Below are positions 1 through 8,352 of a stretch of 64,000 nt of DNA, in pieces; positions within the stretch are counted from its first letter, which is position 1, and each line of letters begins with the position of its first letter. The position numbers and the translations under genes were made by a program. This stretch comes from Anaerolineae bacterium (GTDB lineage Bacteria; Chloroflexota; Anaerolineae; Promineifilales; Promineifilaceae), in assembly GCA_019637635.1 (NCBI GenBank), contig JAHBVI010000011.1, positions 26,164-90,163 on the forward strand, written 5' to 3'. The notes beneath the pieces were generated by a model that saw only the letters and a list, made by a program, of their open reading frames with translations, did not search any database and was not told the origin of the DNA.

Positions 1-418
1 CAATCTTCTCCGCCAACAGCAGCAGCAGCTCCCGCAGTTGGCTTTGTACCAGTTGCGCCGCCTCCCGCAGCCGCAGCACGTCTACATTGTCCGTAATATC
101 GGCGCTGGTGGCTCCCCAATGAATAATACCGCCACCCACCGGGCACTGTTCGGCAAACGCGCGAATTTCGGCCATCACGTCGTGGCGCGTTTCCTGTTCA
201 ATTTCCAAAGCGCGGGGAATATCAATATCGTCTTGATGGGCTTGCAGGTCGGCTAACTGCGCGGCGCTGACCAGCCCGGCCTGCTGCTGCGCTGCCGCCA
301 GCGCCACCCATACCCGGCGCATCAACCGCCGCTTCTGCTCCTCCGACCACACCCGGCGCATCGCCTCGCTGCCATAACGCCAGGTAAAAGGGGAAATGTA
401 TGTGGAGTGTGTGAACAC
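1..418 (-). CDS. purB: Adenylosuccinate lyase, N-terminal part (cut by window edge)
   Basis: Adenylosuccinate lyase removes fumarate from SAICAR and from adenylosuccinate in purine synthesis. The frame reads from a GTG at 418 and leaves the window, giving about 139 residues. Visible family marks are SPFTWRYGSEAM at residues 9-20, the RHDVMA segment near 78-83, and IIHWGATSADITDN at 98-111, where the His of the family signature lies. No stop interrupts the frame. The GTG is chosen because upstream sequence is heptad-repeat spacer. No clear ribosome site precedes it, so the start is uncertain. With guaB it puts two purine genes on the same strand close together. The identification is firm; the C-terminal two thirds are not seen. 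Confidence 0.9.
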   Translation of the reverse strand, partial: MFTHSTYISPFTWRYGSEAMRRVWSEEQKRRLMRRVWVALAAAQQQAGLVSAAQLADLQAHQDDIDIPRALEIEQETRHDVMAEIRAFAEQCPVGGGIIHWGATSADITDNVDVLRLREAAQLVQSQLRELLLLLAEKI

Positions 419-420
419 GT

Positions 421-499
421 AAGAGATTGGAGATCGGAGATTGGAGATTGGAGATTAGAGATTAGAGATTGGTCAATCTCTAATCTCCAATCTCTAATC
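421..499. repeat. Heptad repeat, unit GAGATTG, with inverted arm
   Basis: The left part is GAGATTG-like heptamers in tandem. The right part is their reverse complement (CAATCTC, TAATCTC), so the transcript could fold into a long hairpin. It fills the spacer between the purB start and the next small gene. Confidence 0.85.
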
Positions 500-697
500 T
501 CAATTACTCAACGACAAATGACTGCCACAGTCGCCGTTTTTCTCTTCCAGACGAGCCAGACGGCGTTCTTCGCGTGATTGTTCTTGCAAGGCGCGGGTGT
601 CTTCAATGAGCTTGCGCCGCTCTGCTTCCAAATGGGCCAGTATTTCCGCATTCTTACGGGCCTGTTCTTGTGTCAGATGAACCTCAATCTTTGCCAT
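500..697 (-). CDS. Small charged coiled-coil protein, unknown function
   Basis: The 65-residue product is rich in Glu, Arg, Gln and Leu (for example QEQSREERRLARLEEK) and should form one long helix or coiled coil over residues 5-55. There is no signal peptide or membrane segment. A GGAG ribosome site lies about nine bases before the ATG, which supports real translation. The last residues (SHLSLSN) run into the heptad-repeat spacer, which seems to supply the stop. I do not recognise a family. It lies between purB and guaB on the same strand but is separated from both by repeat hairpins, so it may be its own unit. Confidence 0.5.
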   Translation of the reverse strand: MAKIEVHLTQEQARKNAEILAHLEAERRKLIEDTRALQEQSREERRLARLEEKNGDCGSHLSLSN

Positions 698-717
698 TTC
701 TTTTTCTCCGTATCGAA

Positions 718-790
718 AAGGCCGTAAGCCGTAATCCGTGACCCGTAATCGGTATACGGATTACGGATTACGGGTTACGGTCTACCGCTT
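718..790. repeat. Heptad repeat, unit TAATCCG/ATTACGG
   Basis: Heptamers CCGTAAT/CCGTGAC on the left face ATTACGG copies on the right, giving a foldable inverted repeat. It lies directly downstream of guaB and may act as its terminator. Confidence 0.8.
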
Positions 791-795
791 ACGGA

Positions 796-2283
796 CTACC
801 GTCTCACCTGATAGTTGGGCGCTTCTTTGGTGATGGTGATGCCATGTGGATGGCTTTCCAACAGACCGGCGTTGGTGATGCGCACAAAACGGGCTTTGTC
901 GTGCAATTCGACCAGATTGGCCGCACCCACATAGCCCATGCCAGAACGCAAACCACCCATCATCTGGTACATCACGTCGGCCAACTTACCCCGATAGGGC
1001 ACCTGTCCTTCTACCCCCTCTGGTACTAATTTATCGCGTTCGCCGTTCTTCTTGATGCCGCTGCCATAGCGGTCAGCGCCCTGCCCTTGCATGGCGCCCA
1101 GGCTGCCCATGCCCCGGTACACTTTGTAGCGCCGCCCCTCATAGAGGATGATTTCGCCGGGGCTTTCTTCCAGCCCGGCGAGCATGGAGCCAAGCATGAC
1201 GGCGCTGCCGCCGGCGGCTAACGACTTGACAATATCGCCGCTGTATTTGATGCCGCCATCGGCGATGATGGGGATGTCCCGCCTGGCGCCGGCCGCCGCA
1301 CATTCCAACACGGCCGTCAACTGCGGCATACCAGCGCCCGAAACGATCCGGGTGGTGCAGATGGAACCGGCGCCAATGCCCACTTTAATGGCGCTGGCGC
1401 CGGCGTCAGCCAGGTCGTTTACGCCCTGCGCCGTGGCCGCGTTACCGGCCACGATGGGCAAATGGGGATACCTGGCCCTGGCTTCGCGCACCGTTTGCAG
1501 CACCAGGGCGGTATGGCCGTGCGCGGTATCAATGATAGCCACGTCCACACCCGCCTGCACCAGCACATCCAGCCGCGCCAGCCCCTTTTCGCCCACCCCA
1601 ATGGCGGCGGCGCAGAGCAAACGGCCGTTGCCATCCGTCGCCGCATAGGGATAATCCACCTTTTTCAAGATGTCCTTGACGGTGATCAGCCCTTTTAAGT
1701 GAAAGTTGTCATCTACCAGGGGCAGTTTTTCAATGCGATGGCGGTGCAAAATTTCTTTAGCTTCTTCCAACGTGGTGCCCACCGGGGCCGTTATTAACCC
1801 TTCACTGGTCATAAATTCGGAGATGGGCTGGTGGCCCGGTTTGACAAAGCGGGTATCTCGATTAGTGAGAATGCCCACCAGACGGCCGTTCCCCTCGGTA
1901 ATGGGCACGCCGGAAATGTGGTAGCGGCTCATCAGGTTTTCGGCGTCGGCCAGGGTGTGTGACGGCCGTAACGTCACCGGGTCCACAATCATGCCCGCCT
2001 CTGACCGCTTTACCATGTCCACCTGCTCCGCCTGCTCTTCAATGTCCAGGTTGCGATGAATGACGCCAATGCCCCCCAAACGCGCCAGGGCGATGCCCAT
2101 GCGCGCCTCTGTCACCGTGTCCATAGCCGCCGATAGAACCGGAATGTTCAAATACAAATCACCCGCCAGACGGGTGCGCAGTTGCACATCGGCCGGTAAC
2201 ACTTCTGAATAACCCGGCGCCAACAGCACATCATCAAACGTCAGCGCCAACTCCCCTATTTTGTGAGACACGTCGTTCAGCAT
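796..2283 (-). CDS. guaB: IMP dehydrogenase
   Basis: The enzyme oxidises IMP to XMP with NAD, the committed step to GMP. The frame gives 495 residues from the ATG at 2283, the usual family length. An N-terminal TIM-barrel strand ([17 protein letters not shown]) is followed by a CBS pair at about residues 100-225. The catalytic loop GSICTTR with its Cys is near residue 310, then come the [11 protein letters not shown] phosphate site and the [10 protein letters not shown] flap. The frame could extend 19 residues further, but that stretch is a hairpin repeat. A GAGGAAA ribosome site sits just before the chosen ATG. It is an ordinary, intact housekeeping gene. Confidence 0.96.
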   Translation of the reverse strand: MLNDVSHKIGELALTFDDVLLAPGYSEVLPADVQLRTRLAGDLYLNIPVLSAAMDTVTEARMGIALARLGGIGVIHRNLDIEEQAEQVDMVKRSEAGMIVDPVTLRPSHTLADAENLMSRYHISGVPITEGNGRLVGILTNRDTRFVKPGHQPISEFMTSEGLITAPVGTTLEEAKEILHRHRIEKLPLVDDNFHLKGLITVKDILKKVDYPYAATDGNGRLLCAAAIGVGEKGLARLDVLVQAGVDVAIIDTAHGHTALVLQTVREARARYPHLPIVAGNAATAQGVNDLADAGASAIKVGIGAGSICTTRIVSGAGMPQLTAVLECAAAGARRDIPIIADGGIKYSGDIVKSLAAGGSAVMLGSMLAGLEESPGEIILYEGRRYKVYRGMGSLGAMQGQGADRYGSGIKKNGERDKLVPEGVEGQVPYRGKLADVMYQMMGGLRSGMGYVGAANLVELHDKARFVRITNAGLLESHPHGITITKEAPNYQVRR

Positions 2284-2300
2284 TATTTCCTCAATTGTTC

Positions 2301-2347
2301 GTAGTAGGCGATGCATCGCTATAAGAAGGCGATAAATCACCTACTAC
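2301..2347. repeat. Hairpin of the GTAGTAGGCGAT family
   Basis: GTAGTAGGCGAT on the left faces ATCACCTACTAC on the right. Related hairpins lie at 10354-10385 and 15910-15964, so this is a dispersed family. It lies between lgt and guaB. Confidence 0.75.
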
Positions 2348-2355
2348 AAACGGTG

Positions 2356-3261
2356 TTAGCTCCGTTTTGGTTTTGGTTTGGACGGCCGTTTCTTGCCACC
2401 CGCCAAAACCGGCACACGTTCATTCCGCGCCAGGGCAATGTAAACCCCTACCAGCACCAGCCCCATAGACAATAGCATGGAGTAGGTGATAAAAGTGTTA
2501 CCTACCGTCGTCTGGTCGGGGCGGAACAGTTCAATCCAGGCCCGGTTGCCGCCCCACCACACCAGGAAAATGCCAAACAACGTACCCGGCTGCCATACAC
2601 CCCTGTAGCGGTTATTCAAAAAATGCAACACAATGAAACCGATAAAAAGGGCAATGGATTCATATAAAAAGGTGGGGTGAAAACGGGTATCAGCCGATAA
2701 GGTGATATATTCAGGCAGACGATAGGGAGGGGCAATGAGTATTCCCCAGGGAAGCGTTGTGGGCGGGCCATATAGCTCCTGGTTAATGAAATTCCCCCAA
2801 CGGCCAATGGCCTGCGCCAACAGCAGCGCCGGGCCGGCCACGTCGGCATAATGCCAGATAGGCAGCTTGCGCCACTTGGCATATAACCAACCCACCAGCG
2901 CCGCGCCAATAAACCCACCCAGAATGTTGACCCCGCCGGCGCGCACATTGATCATATCCCACAAGGTGTTGTACTGGCCGCCATCAATCATGTCCAGAAT
3001 GACATAGGTGATACGGGCGAATAGATAGCCGGAAAACACGACAATGATCAGGCCATTGTAAAATTCGTCAATGACACGCGGTGGCTGGTCGCGCTTGCGT
3101 AATTCCCGCACAGCCCACCAGGCGCCCAGGGCAATGCCGATGACGATGATGATACCGTACCAGAAAATGGGAAACGTCGGCCCCCAGCCAAAACGCTCTT
3201 GCATGAACAGGGGGATGGGAATTTCAAAGGCGATGCGGTCAATTTGTAGTTGGTCGAACAT
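2356..3261 (-). CDS. lgt: Prolipoprotein diacylglyceryl transferase
   Basis: Lgt transfers diacylglycerol from phosphatidylglycerol to the lipobox Cys of preprolipoproteins at the cytoplasmic membrane. The 301-residue product has about seven hydrophobic spans, the RAGGVNILGGFIGA loop and the signature GRWGNFINQELYGPPT, with Arg and Asn in the expected places. A late conserved WNGGNRAWIE-like segment (WWGGNRAWIELFR) is also present. A ribosome site (AGAGGAAC) precedes the ATG. The tail is strongly basic (KKRPSKPKPKRS). Its likely substrates include the lipobox-bearing binding protein at 14.5 kb. Confidence 0.95.
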   Translation of the reverse strand: MFDQLQIDRIAFEIPIPLFMQERFGWGPTFPIFWYGIIIVIGIALGAWWAVRELRKRDQPPRVIDEFYNGLIIVVFSGYLFARITYVILDMIDGGQYNTLWDMINVRAGGVNILGGFIGAALVGWLYAKWRKLPIWHYADVAGPALLLAQAIGRWGNFINQELYGPPTTLPWGILIAPPYRLPEYITLSADTRFHPTFLYESIALFIGFIVLHFLNNRYRGVWQPGTLFGIFLVWWGGNRAWIELFRPDQTTVGNTFITYSMLLSMGLVLVGVYIALARNERVPVLAGGKKRPSKPKPKRS

Positions 3262-3273
3262 AGTTCCTCTATC

Positions 3274-3335
3274 GTGTCATGTGTCATGTGTCATGTGTCA
3301 TGTGTCATGCTACTTGATACTTGACACATGACACT
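3274..3335. repeat. Heptad repeat, unit GTCATGT
   Basis: At least four perfect GTCATGT heptamers are followed by GACACATGACACTT in inverse orientation. The right end touches the stop of the sulfatase gene. Confidence 0.85.
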
Positions 3336-4918
3336 TAATCAATATATCCCAGTGCCCGTAGACGTTGCGCCAGGTTGTCATCAATTTCTACCTCAACGGA
3401 CGTGCCCAAATGATCGCGTTGGCGGGTGACGTTGGCGGCAATGCGCCGGATGTCATCGTTGAGGGTGTTGGTGGTAGACGGCCGTGCCGCCATCACATTC
3501 TCCACCTCACCGCCATCCGCCGCCAGGTCAAACAGTTCATCGGGCTGGTCGTCTACGTGAATGAGCTTGTACGTCGAGTCAGCTTCCCCGCCGGTCTGGC
3601 GCACCACAGCCCGCCGCGTGGACAGGCAGCGATATTGCGCCAGTAGCTCCGGCTGCCGTTTTTCAATCGCTTTGACGAAGGTTTGTGGCGGGTAGATTTC
3701 GGTATAAGCGACGCCATTCTCCGGATCACGGCCGTAGGCCGATTCTAGCAGCGTCAGCCCATGCACCGAGGCCGGCTCCAGGCCGGGCAGTTCGGGCAGA
3801 CGGCCGGCCGCGTCCAGGATGGTGTGAAACACGCGCCGGGTGCTGACCGGCGTGTCAACACACCCCGGCTCTGGCAGCCGTTTGGGCCAATTTATCATCA
3901 GCGGCACATGCACCAATTCCTGATAGGCCACAAAAGCGTGCCCCATGTAGCCGTGTTCGCCCAGGCCATCCCCATGATCGGCGGCGATGATGGTGAGGGT
4001 GTTTTGTTGGTTGGCACGGCCGTTTAATATCTCAAAAAGTTCGCCCAAATACGCATCCTGGTACGCTACCTCCGCATCATACATATCACTCAACACCCGG
4101 CTCTCCAACTCCGTATGTGGTTCGGTCAGCGGCGCCGCCCAGCGGTATGCTTCCCGGTTCCAGCGGCGCATCACTTCCCGCGCCTCCTTGCTCTCCCGAA
4201 AATACGGCGCCACCTGATCCACAAATTCCCCTGGCGGCCAAAACGGCAGATGCGTTTCCATTAAATTGAGAAACAAAAACAGCGGCTTCTCCGGCGATTG
4301 CATTTCCCGCAGGCGCAACCAGTGGCTCAGGTCTTTCACCGAGCGTTGATTTTGCCCCTTAAAATTTGCCAGTTTTGACCAGAGCGGCGTCAGCCAGGCA
4401 TTCAGCGATATGCGAAACGCCAGGTCAGATTGCCCAAAAAAGTTTTGGATGGGGTAAGAAATACGGCGTAAAAATTGGGTATATCCTTCCACCAACTGGT
4501 TCAGCGGCCAGGGCAAAGCGGTGGAATGCCCCGGCATACTGGGGAAAGCGCCGCCGTAGTTGTAAAAGGTATCAAAGCCCCGTTTCAGCCCATTATTGAG
4601 AATGCCCACCAGCGGATTGTTGCAAAAGCCAACCGTTTCATACCCACCCTGACGCAGCACTTCGGCCAGATGCAGCCGGTCGGGGGGCAGGCTTTGGTGG
4701 GCTTGCAGCAGTTGGTGGGCCGTGGGGTAGAGGCCGGTGAACATGGCCGCATGGCTGGGTACCGTCCACTGCGCCGGGGAAATGGCCTGCTCAAAGAGCA
4801 CACTCTGCTCGGCAAAACGGTCAAGGTTGGGGGTGAGGGGGCGTTCGTAGCCATAACAACCCAGCCGGTCAGCCCGCTGGGTATCCAGAACAATGAAGAT
4901 GATGTCAGGTTGATTCAT
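3335..4918 (-). CDS. Sulfatase/alkaline-phosphatase superfamily hydrolase lacking the Cys nucleophile
   Basis: The 527-residue protein has the superfamily metal sites: IIFIVLDTQRADRLG at residues 6-20 and AADHGDGLGEHGYMGH in the middle. At the nucleophile position, where sulfatases carry C/S-x-P-S-R for formylglycine formation, it reads T52-V-P-S-H. The nucleophile is therefore probably an unmodified Thr, as in phosphotransferase- or phosphodiesterase-like members. It has no signal peptide, so it probably acts in the cytoplasm. The substrate cannot be read from sequence. It ends 12 bases upstream of the regulator gene on the same strand and may share its transcript. Confidence 0.8.
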   Translation of the reverse strand: MNQPDIIFIVLDTQRADRLGCYGYERPLTPNLDRFAEQSVLFEQAISPAQWTVPSHAAMFTGLYPTAHQLLQAHQSLPPDRLHLAEVLRQGGYETVGFCNNPLVGILNNGLKRGFDTFYNYGGAFPSMPGHSTALPWPLNQLVEGYTQFLRRISYPIQNFFGQSDLAFRISLNAWLTPLWSKLANFKGQNQRSVKDLSHWLRLREMQSPEKPLFLFLNLMETHLPFWPPGEFVDQVAPYFRESKEAREVMRRWNREAYRWAAPLTEPHTELESRVLSDMYDAEVAYQDAYLGELFEILNGRANQQNTLTIIAADHGDGLGEHGYMGHAFVAYQELVHVPLMINWPKRLPEPGCVDTPVSTRRVFHTILDAAGRLPELPGLEPASVHGLTLLESAYGRDPENGVAYTEIYPPQTFVKAIEKRQPELLAQYRCLSTRRAVVRQTGGEADSTYKLIHVDDQPDELFDLAADGGEVENVMAARPSTTNTLNDDIRRIAANVTRQRDHLGTSVEVEIDDNLAQRLRALGYID

Positions 4919-4930
4919 TGGGGGGCAATT

Positions 4931-5617
4931 TTACCCGCTTCTGAAGCGATAACCAACCCCGCGCACGGTTTGTATCCAACGAGGTAGCGCCGGATCGGCT
5001 TCGATTTTGCGGCGCAAATGGTGGATGTAGGTTTTAATGCCATCTACGGCCGTGTCATCCGCCCACCCCCACACCGCCATGGCCAGATCAACGGTGGTCA
5101 CTACTTCATCGGCATGATCTACCAGGCAAACCAGCATATCAAATTCGCGTGGTCGTAGTTCCACTTCTTGCCCCCGCACCCATACCTGATGCGCCGCCCG
5201 GTCAATAACCAGTTCGCCATTGCCGAAGGAATCGGGCAAGGTCATGGGTGTTTGCTCCCGGCGGCGCAGACGCGCCCACACTCTGGCCAGCAGTTCGGCC
5301 GAATTGACCGGCTTCACCAGGTAATCGTCCGCGCCCAGTTTCAGCCCTTTGACCACGCTGTCGGTATCGCCTACGGCCGTGAGAAAAACCACCGGTGCAT
5401 CGGAAAATTCCCGAATACGCTGGCACAACGCCCACCCGCCCATGGCCGGCACCATCACATCCAGCAGCACCAGCGCCGGGCGGTGCAGCCGGGCCAGTTC
5501 CAGACCATCCTCGGCCGTATTGGCCACCAAAGGTTCATACCCGGCCCCACGCAGCAGCGCGTCCAGCGTCATGGAAAAGGGGATTTCGTCTTCGACAATC
5601 AGGATTTTATGCTTCAA
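4931..5617 (-). CDS. OmpR-family response regulator
   Basis: The 228-residue protein has a receiver domain with the acidic pocket VEDE (residues 8-11), phospho-acceptor D53 in LLDVMVP and the conserved Lys in YLVKPV near 104. A winged-helix DNA-binding domain fills about 130-228 (RPREFDMLVCL, VDGIKTYIHHLRRKIE, VRGVGYRF). It should be a transcription factor switched by phosphorylation. No histidine kinase lies next to it, so its partner is unknown. It sits 12 bases upstream of the sulfatase-like gene, which may be its target or simply co-transcribed. Confidence 0.92.
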   Translation of the reverse strand: MKHKILIVEDEIPFSMTLDALLRGAGYEPLVANTAEDGLELARLHRPALVLLDVMVPAMGGWALCQRIREFSDAPVVFLTAVGDTDSVVKGLKLGADDYLVKPVNSAELLARVWARLRRREQTPMTLPDSFGNGELVIDRAAHQVWVRGQEVELRPREFDMLVCLVDHADEVVTTVDLAMAVWGWADDTAVDGIKTYIHHLRRKIEADPALPRWIQTVRGVGYRFRSG

Positions 5618-5622
5618 TGATT

Positions 5623-5697
5623 TGAGACTGGAGATTAGAGATTAGAGATTAGAGATTAGAGATTGAAGGTACCAATTTCCAATCTCTAATCTCTGAT
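5623..5697. repeat. Heptad repeat, unit GAGATTA
   Basis: Tandem GAGATTA/GAGATTG units are followed by their inverse (CAATCTC, TAATCTC). It uses the same unit as the repeat at 421-499. Confidence 0.85.
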
Positions 5698-5705
5698 CCC
5701 CACAA

Positions 5706-6488
5706 CTAAAATTTCATGCGCCGGAAGATGAAAGAGGGGATGTGGCGAATGATGAGGCCAACCAGTCCCCATCTCGCGGGCAGGTAGATGGTTTGCTTCT
5801 GGCGACGAATGGCCTGAAAAATGGCTGCCGCCGCCTGCTCTGGTGAAATGACCCAGAACGTTTTGGGCGCATTTTCCAGCAGCACGGTATCCACAAAACC
5901 GGGCTTGACGGTGGTCACGGTGACGCCGTGCCGGGTGAGCCGGTTGCGCAAGGCTTCCAGATAGGTGTTCAATCCGGCCTTGCTGGTGTTATAAACGGGC
6001 GCGCCTACCCGCCCCCGGTCGCCGGCAATAGAGCTGATGCCCACAATATGCCCACTACCCGCCCGCTCAAAGCGCTGCGCCGCCTGGTTGAGCCAGGCAA
6101 TGGCGCCTAGCAAGTTGACCTCCATCATGGCTCTATCTTTGGCAAAATCGTATTCATCCAAAGCCACATTTGGCTGGGTTCCGGCCACATAAACAATTAA
6201 GTCCAGCCCACCCAGGTCACGCACAACGGTCTGGAAAAGGCCGGGGATTTCATCGTAGTCGGTGACGTTATGGGTATAGGGCAGAATTTTGGCGGGGGTC
6301 ACGGCCGTGTTCACACGCTGGCACAACTCTTGCAACAAACTCTCGCGGCGGGCCAGCGCCGCTACGGTATATCCCTGGCGCACCAATTCGTGTGTCAGCG
6401 CCGCACCAATACCGGAAGAAGCGCCCACGACGATGGCCCGTTTTTGTGGTTCTAAGGGTCGTGTCGGGTTGGAAGTTGCATTTGTCAT
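5706..6488 (-). CDS. Short-chain dehydrogenase/reductase (SDR)
   Basis: The 260-residue protein has the NAD(P) motif GASSGIG at 22-28, an NVTDY cofactor segment, a Ser in GISSIAG and the catalytic YNTSK tetrad pair near 175. The fold is a classical SDR. The tail is basic with a hydrophobic stretch (LVGLIIRHIPSF), which suggests membrane association and a lipid or sterol-like substrate, though the sequence does not fix it. The frame could begin 38 residues earlier, but those residues are encoded by heptad-repeat DNA, so the ATG at 6488 is preferred. It follows plsC on the same strand, consistent with a lipid role. Confidence 0.85.
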   Translation of the reverse strand: MTNATSNPTRPLEPQKRAIVVGASSGIGAALTHELVRQGYTVAALARRESLLQELCQRVNTAVTPAKILPYTHNVTDYDEIPGLFQTVVRDLGGLDLIVYVAGTQPNVALDEYDFAKDRAMMEVNLLGAIAWLNQAAQRFERAGSGHIVGISSIAGDRGRVGAPVYNTSKAGLNTYLEALRNRLTRHGVTVTTVKPGFVDTVLLENAPKTFWVISPEQAAAAIFQAIRRQKQTIYLPARWGLVGLIIRHIPSFIFRRMKF

Positions 6489-6512
6489 GGGCGGGGATTG
6501 TATCACATGGGG

Positions 6513-6587
6513 AAGATTAGAGATTAAGAGATTGGGAGGTTGGGAGGTTGGGAAATTCGCCAATCCCTCAATCTCCCAATCTCCCTT
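6513..6587. repeat. Heptad repeat, units GAGATTA and GGGAGGTT
   Basis: Tandem GGAGGTT-type units face CAATCTCC units. The right arm overlaps the last codons of plsC and supplies its stop (tail RLGD). Confidence 0.8.
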
Positions 6588-7332
6588 CTCCCTGGTGCTC
6601 ACGCCACACGGCCGTCAATCGTTCATACGTCATCTCTGAAAGCTGCACCGGCGAAGCGCCTGGCGCCGGCAGCACCGGTTCCAACAACGTAATTTCGGCC
6701 ACAACCGGCCCCTTAAACCGGGCCAACCGCTGCAGCGCCTGGCCAATCCCCTCGTCCCGATGCCAGATAGCCGCATCCAGATGGCTGTAGGTGATGGCGC
6801 AAGGTAAAAAGGCCGCGCCCACATCCGTCACAATCTCAAATGCGCCATAACGGAAAGGCAGCAGTTCCGTGCCCGGCCCACGCTGCCCTTCCGGGTACAA
6901 CACTATCGGCGGATGATAGGATATGCGCGACAGCGTATGCCGCGCCGCCTGGCGTGAAGCTTTATCGGTGCGCTCTACAAAAACACAGCCAATTGCTTTG
7001 GCAATCCAGCCGATGAACGGCATTTTACGCACCTCATCCTTTGCCAGAAAACTAACCGGCGTCACAGAAAGCAGCACCAGAATGTCCAGGTATGACACAT
7101 GGTTAGGAAACACAAAACCGCTGAAGGCCGCCAATCGCGCCGCTTCCGCGCAAACCACCTCCACCCGCAGCACCCGCAGCAGCACCCGCACAAAACGGCG
7201 CAACACCAAAAATGACGGCCGATACCCGCCAATATGAAACGGCAGCAGCGCCGCCAACAGCACGCACACTGAGGCGGTCATCACCAAAAACCCACTCGCC
7301 GCCAGGCGATATACACTCCGAATTCTTCCCAT
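6568..7332 (-). CDS. plsC: 1-acyl-sn-glycerol-3-phosphate acyltransferase family
   Basis: The 254-residue protein has an N-terminal membrane span (residues 10-32), the acyltransferase HX4D box as NHVSYLD at 77-83, FVERTDKASR, and the glycerol-phosphate box YPEGQRGPGTEL near 150. These define PlsC-type enzymes that add the second acyl chain in phosphatidic acid synthesis. Some members acylate other lipids. Its last residues (GEGRLGD) are read from a heptad repeat, so the gene's 3' end has probably been reset by that repeat. The SDR gene follows about 80 bases downstream. Confidence 0.88.
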   Translation of the reverse strand: MGRIRSVYRLAASGFLVMTASVCVLLAALLPFHIGGYRPSFLVLRRFVRVLLRVLRVEVVCAEAARLAAFSGFVFPNHVSYLDILVLLSVTPVSFLAKDEVRKMPFIGWIAKAIGCVFVERTDKASRQAARHTLSRISYHPPIVLYPEGQRGPGTELLPFRYGAFEIVTDVGAAFLPCAITYSHLDAAIWHRDEGIGQALQRLARFKGPVVAEITLLEPVLPAPGASPVQLSEMTYERLTAVWREHQGEGRLGD

Positions 7333-7368
7333 TTTTCTAACTATTTGATTCCGTTTTGATATTCAGAG

Positions 7369-8352
7369 TCAACGGCCGTAATCGTCGTGACTTTTCTCAA
7401 ATAACATCGGTTGAAAGGGAGATGATTCGTAGCGAATAGTTCCCGCATCTGGGCCTGCCTCCAACCTTTGTTGCGCTAATTCATAAAACTCTGGCCTGAT
7501 CTCAAAACCAATGAAATGTCTGTTTAAATTTTTGGCAGCAACGGCCGTTGTGCCACTTCCAATAAATGGATCAAGAACAATCTGCCCTTCCTTTGTGGTC
7601 AGCTTGACAAGAAATTCCATGAGGTTCAGAGGCTTTTGTGCCTCGTGAACTCTATTCTCCCCATCGCGGAACCAAAAAGCTAAAACATTCGTAGGATTTG
7701 CCCCGTCTATCTGGCACTCCTGTAGATTAATAGCCCCCACACTATTTTCAAGAACATTATCAGCTATCGTACTCCCAATCTTGTACGGCTTGATGAACCA
7801 GGCAATTGGTTCATAAACCGGCGCCAGATTACCGAGACGCCAACCAGACCAATTCTCCATTTCATCGGCCAATCCTCTACGCTCGAAAACAATACTAAGG
7901 CGCTGTGCTCGGTGATGGGCTGACGTTTTCTTCCAGGCCAGGACATCTTTAAGCAGAAATCCACTGTCTTCAAAAGCATTCACTACCCGGTGCATGGTAC
8001 GGCGTGCCCCAAAAACAAAAAGAGAAGCGCCATTCTTCATCTTTGGCAAAACCATTTCCGCCCACTGTTGACACCATTGTTGATATTCCCTCCCGATATT
8101 CCTGTCAGCCTGTGACCAGCCGTTAATCGGCTTTCCTCTCCTTTTAAAAGCCGATTTGCCAACCTGCGCCGGAGACTGTCCCAACAGCGCCGAATTGGTG
8201 TTGTTGTGCAATACATCCCAATCATCTAGGCTAATGCCATAGGGAATATCAGACAGAAACAGATCAATGCTACTATCAGGCAAATTGGGGATATGATCTC
8301 GACAATCCCCCAAAATAATCTTGTCCAGGTAATCGTTGTTAGTATCGCTCAT
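7369..8352 (-). CDS. DNA adenine methyltransferase of a HindIII-like system
   Basis: The 327-residue beta-class methyltransferase has the catalytic motif first (SDIPYG, residues 34-39, a variant of DPPY) and the AdoMet motif last (LDPFIGSGTTAVAAKN, near 260-275). It should methylate the site cut by its neighbour. Because that endonuclease closely resembles HindIII, the predicted target is N6-adenine in AAGCTT (inference). Its ATG overlaps the endonuclease stop by one base, so the two are translationally coupled, with the nuclease first. Base composition is visibly more AT-rich than flanking genes, which suggests acquisition. Confidence 0.88.
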   Translation of the reverse strand: MSDTNNDYLDKIILGDCRDHIPNLPDSSIDLFLSDIPYGISLDDWDVLHNNTNSALLGQSPAQVGKSAFKRRGKPINGWSQADRNIGREYQQWCQQWAEMVLPKMKNGASLFVFGARRTMHRVVNAFEDSGFLLKDVLAWKKTSAHHRAQRLSIVFERRGLADEMENWSGWRLGNLAPVYEPIAWFIKPYKIGSTIADNVLENSVGAINLQECQIDGANPTNVLAFWFRDGENRVHEAQKPLNLMEFLVKLTTKEGQIVLDPFIGSGTTAVAAKNLNRHFIGFEIRPEFYELAQQRLEAGPDAGTIRYESSPFQPMLFEKSHDDYGR

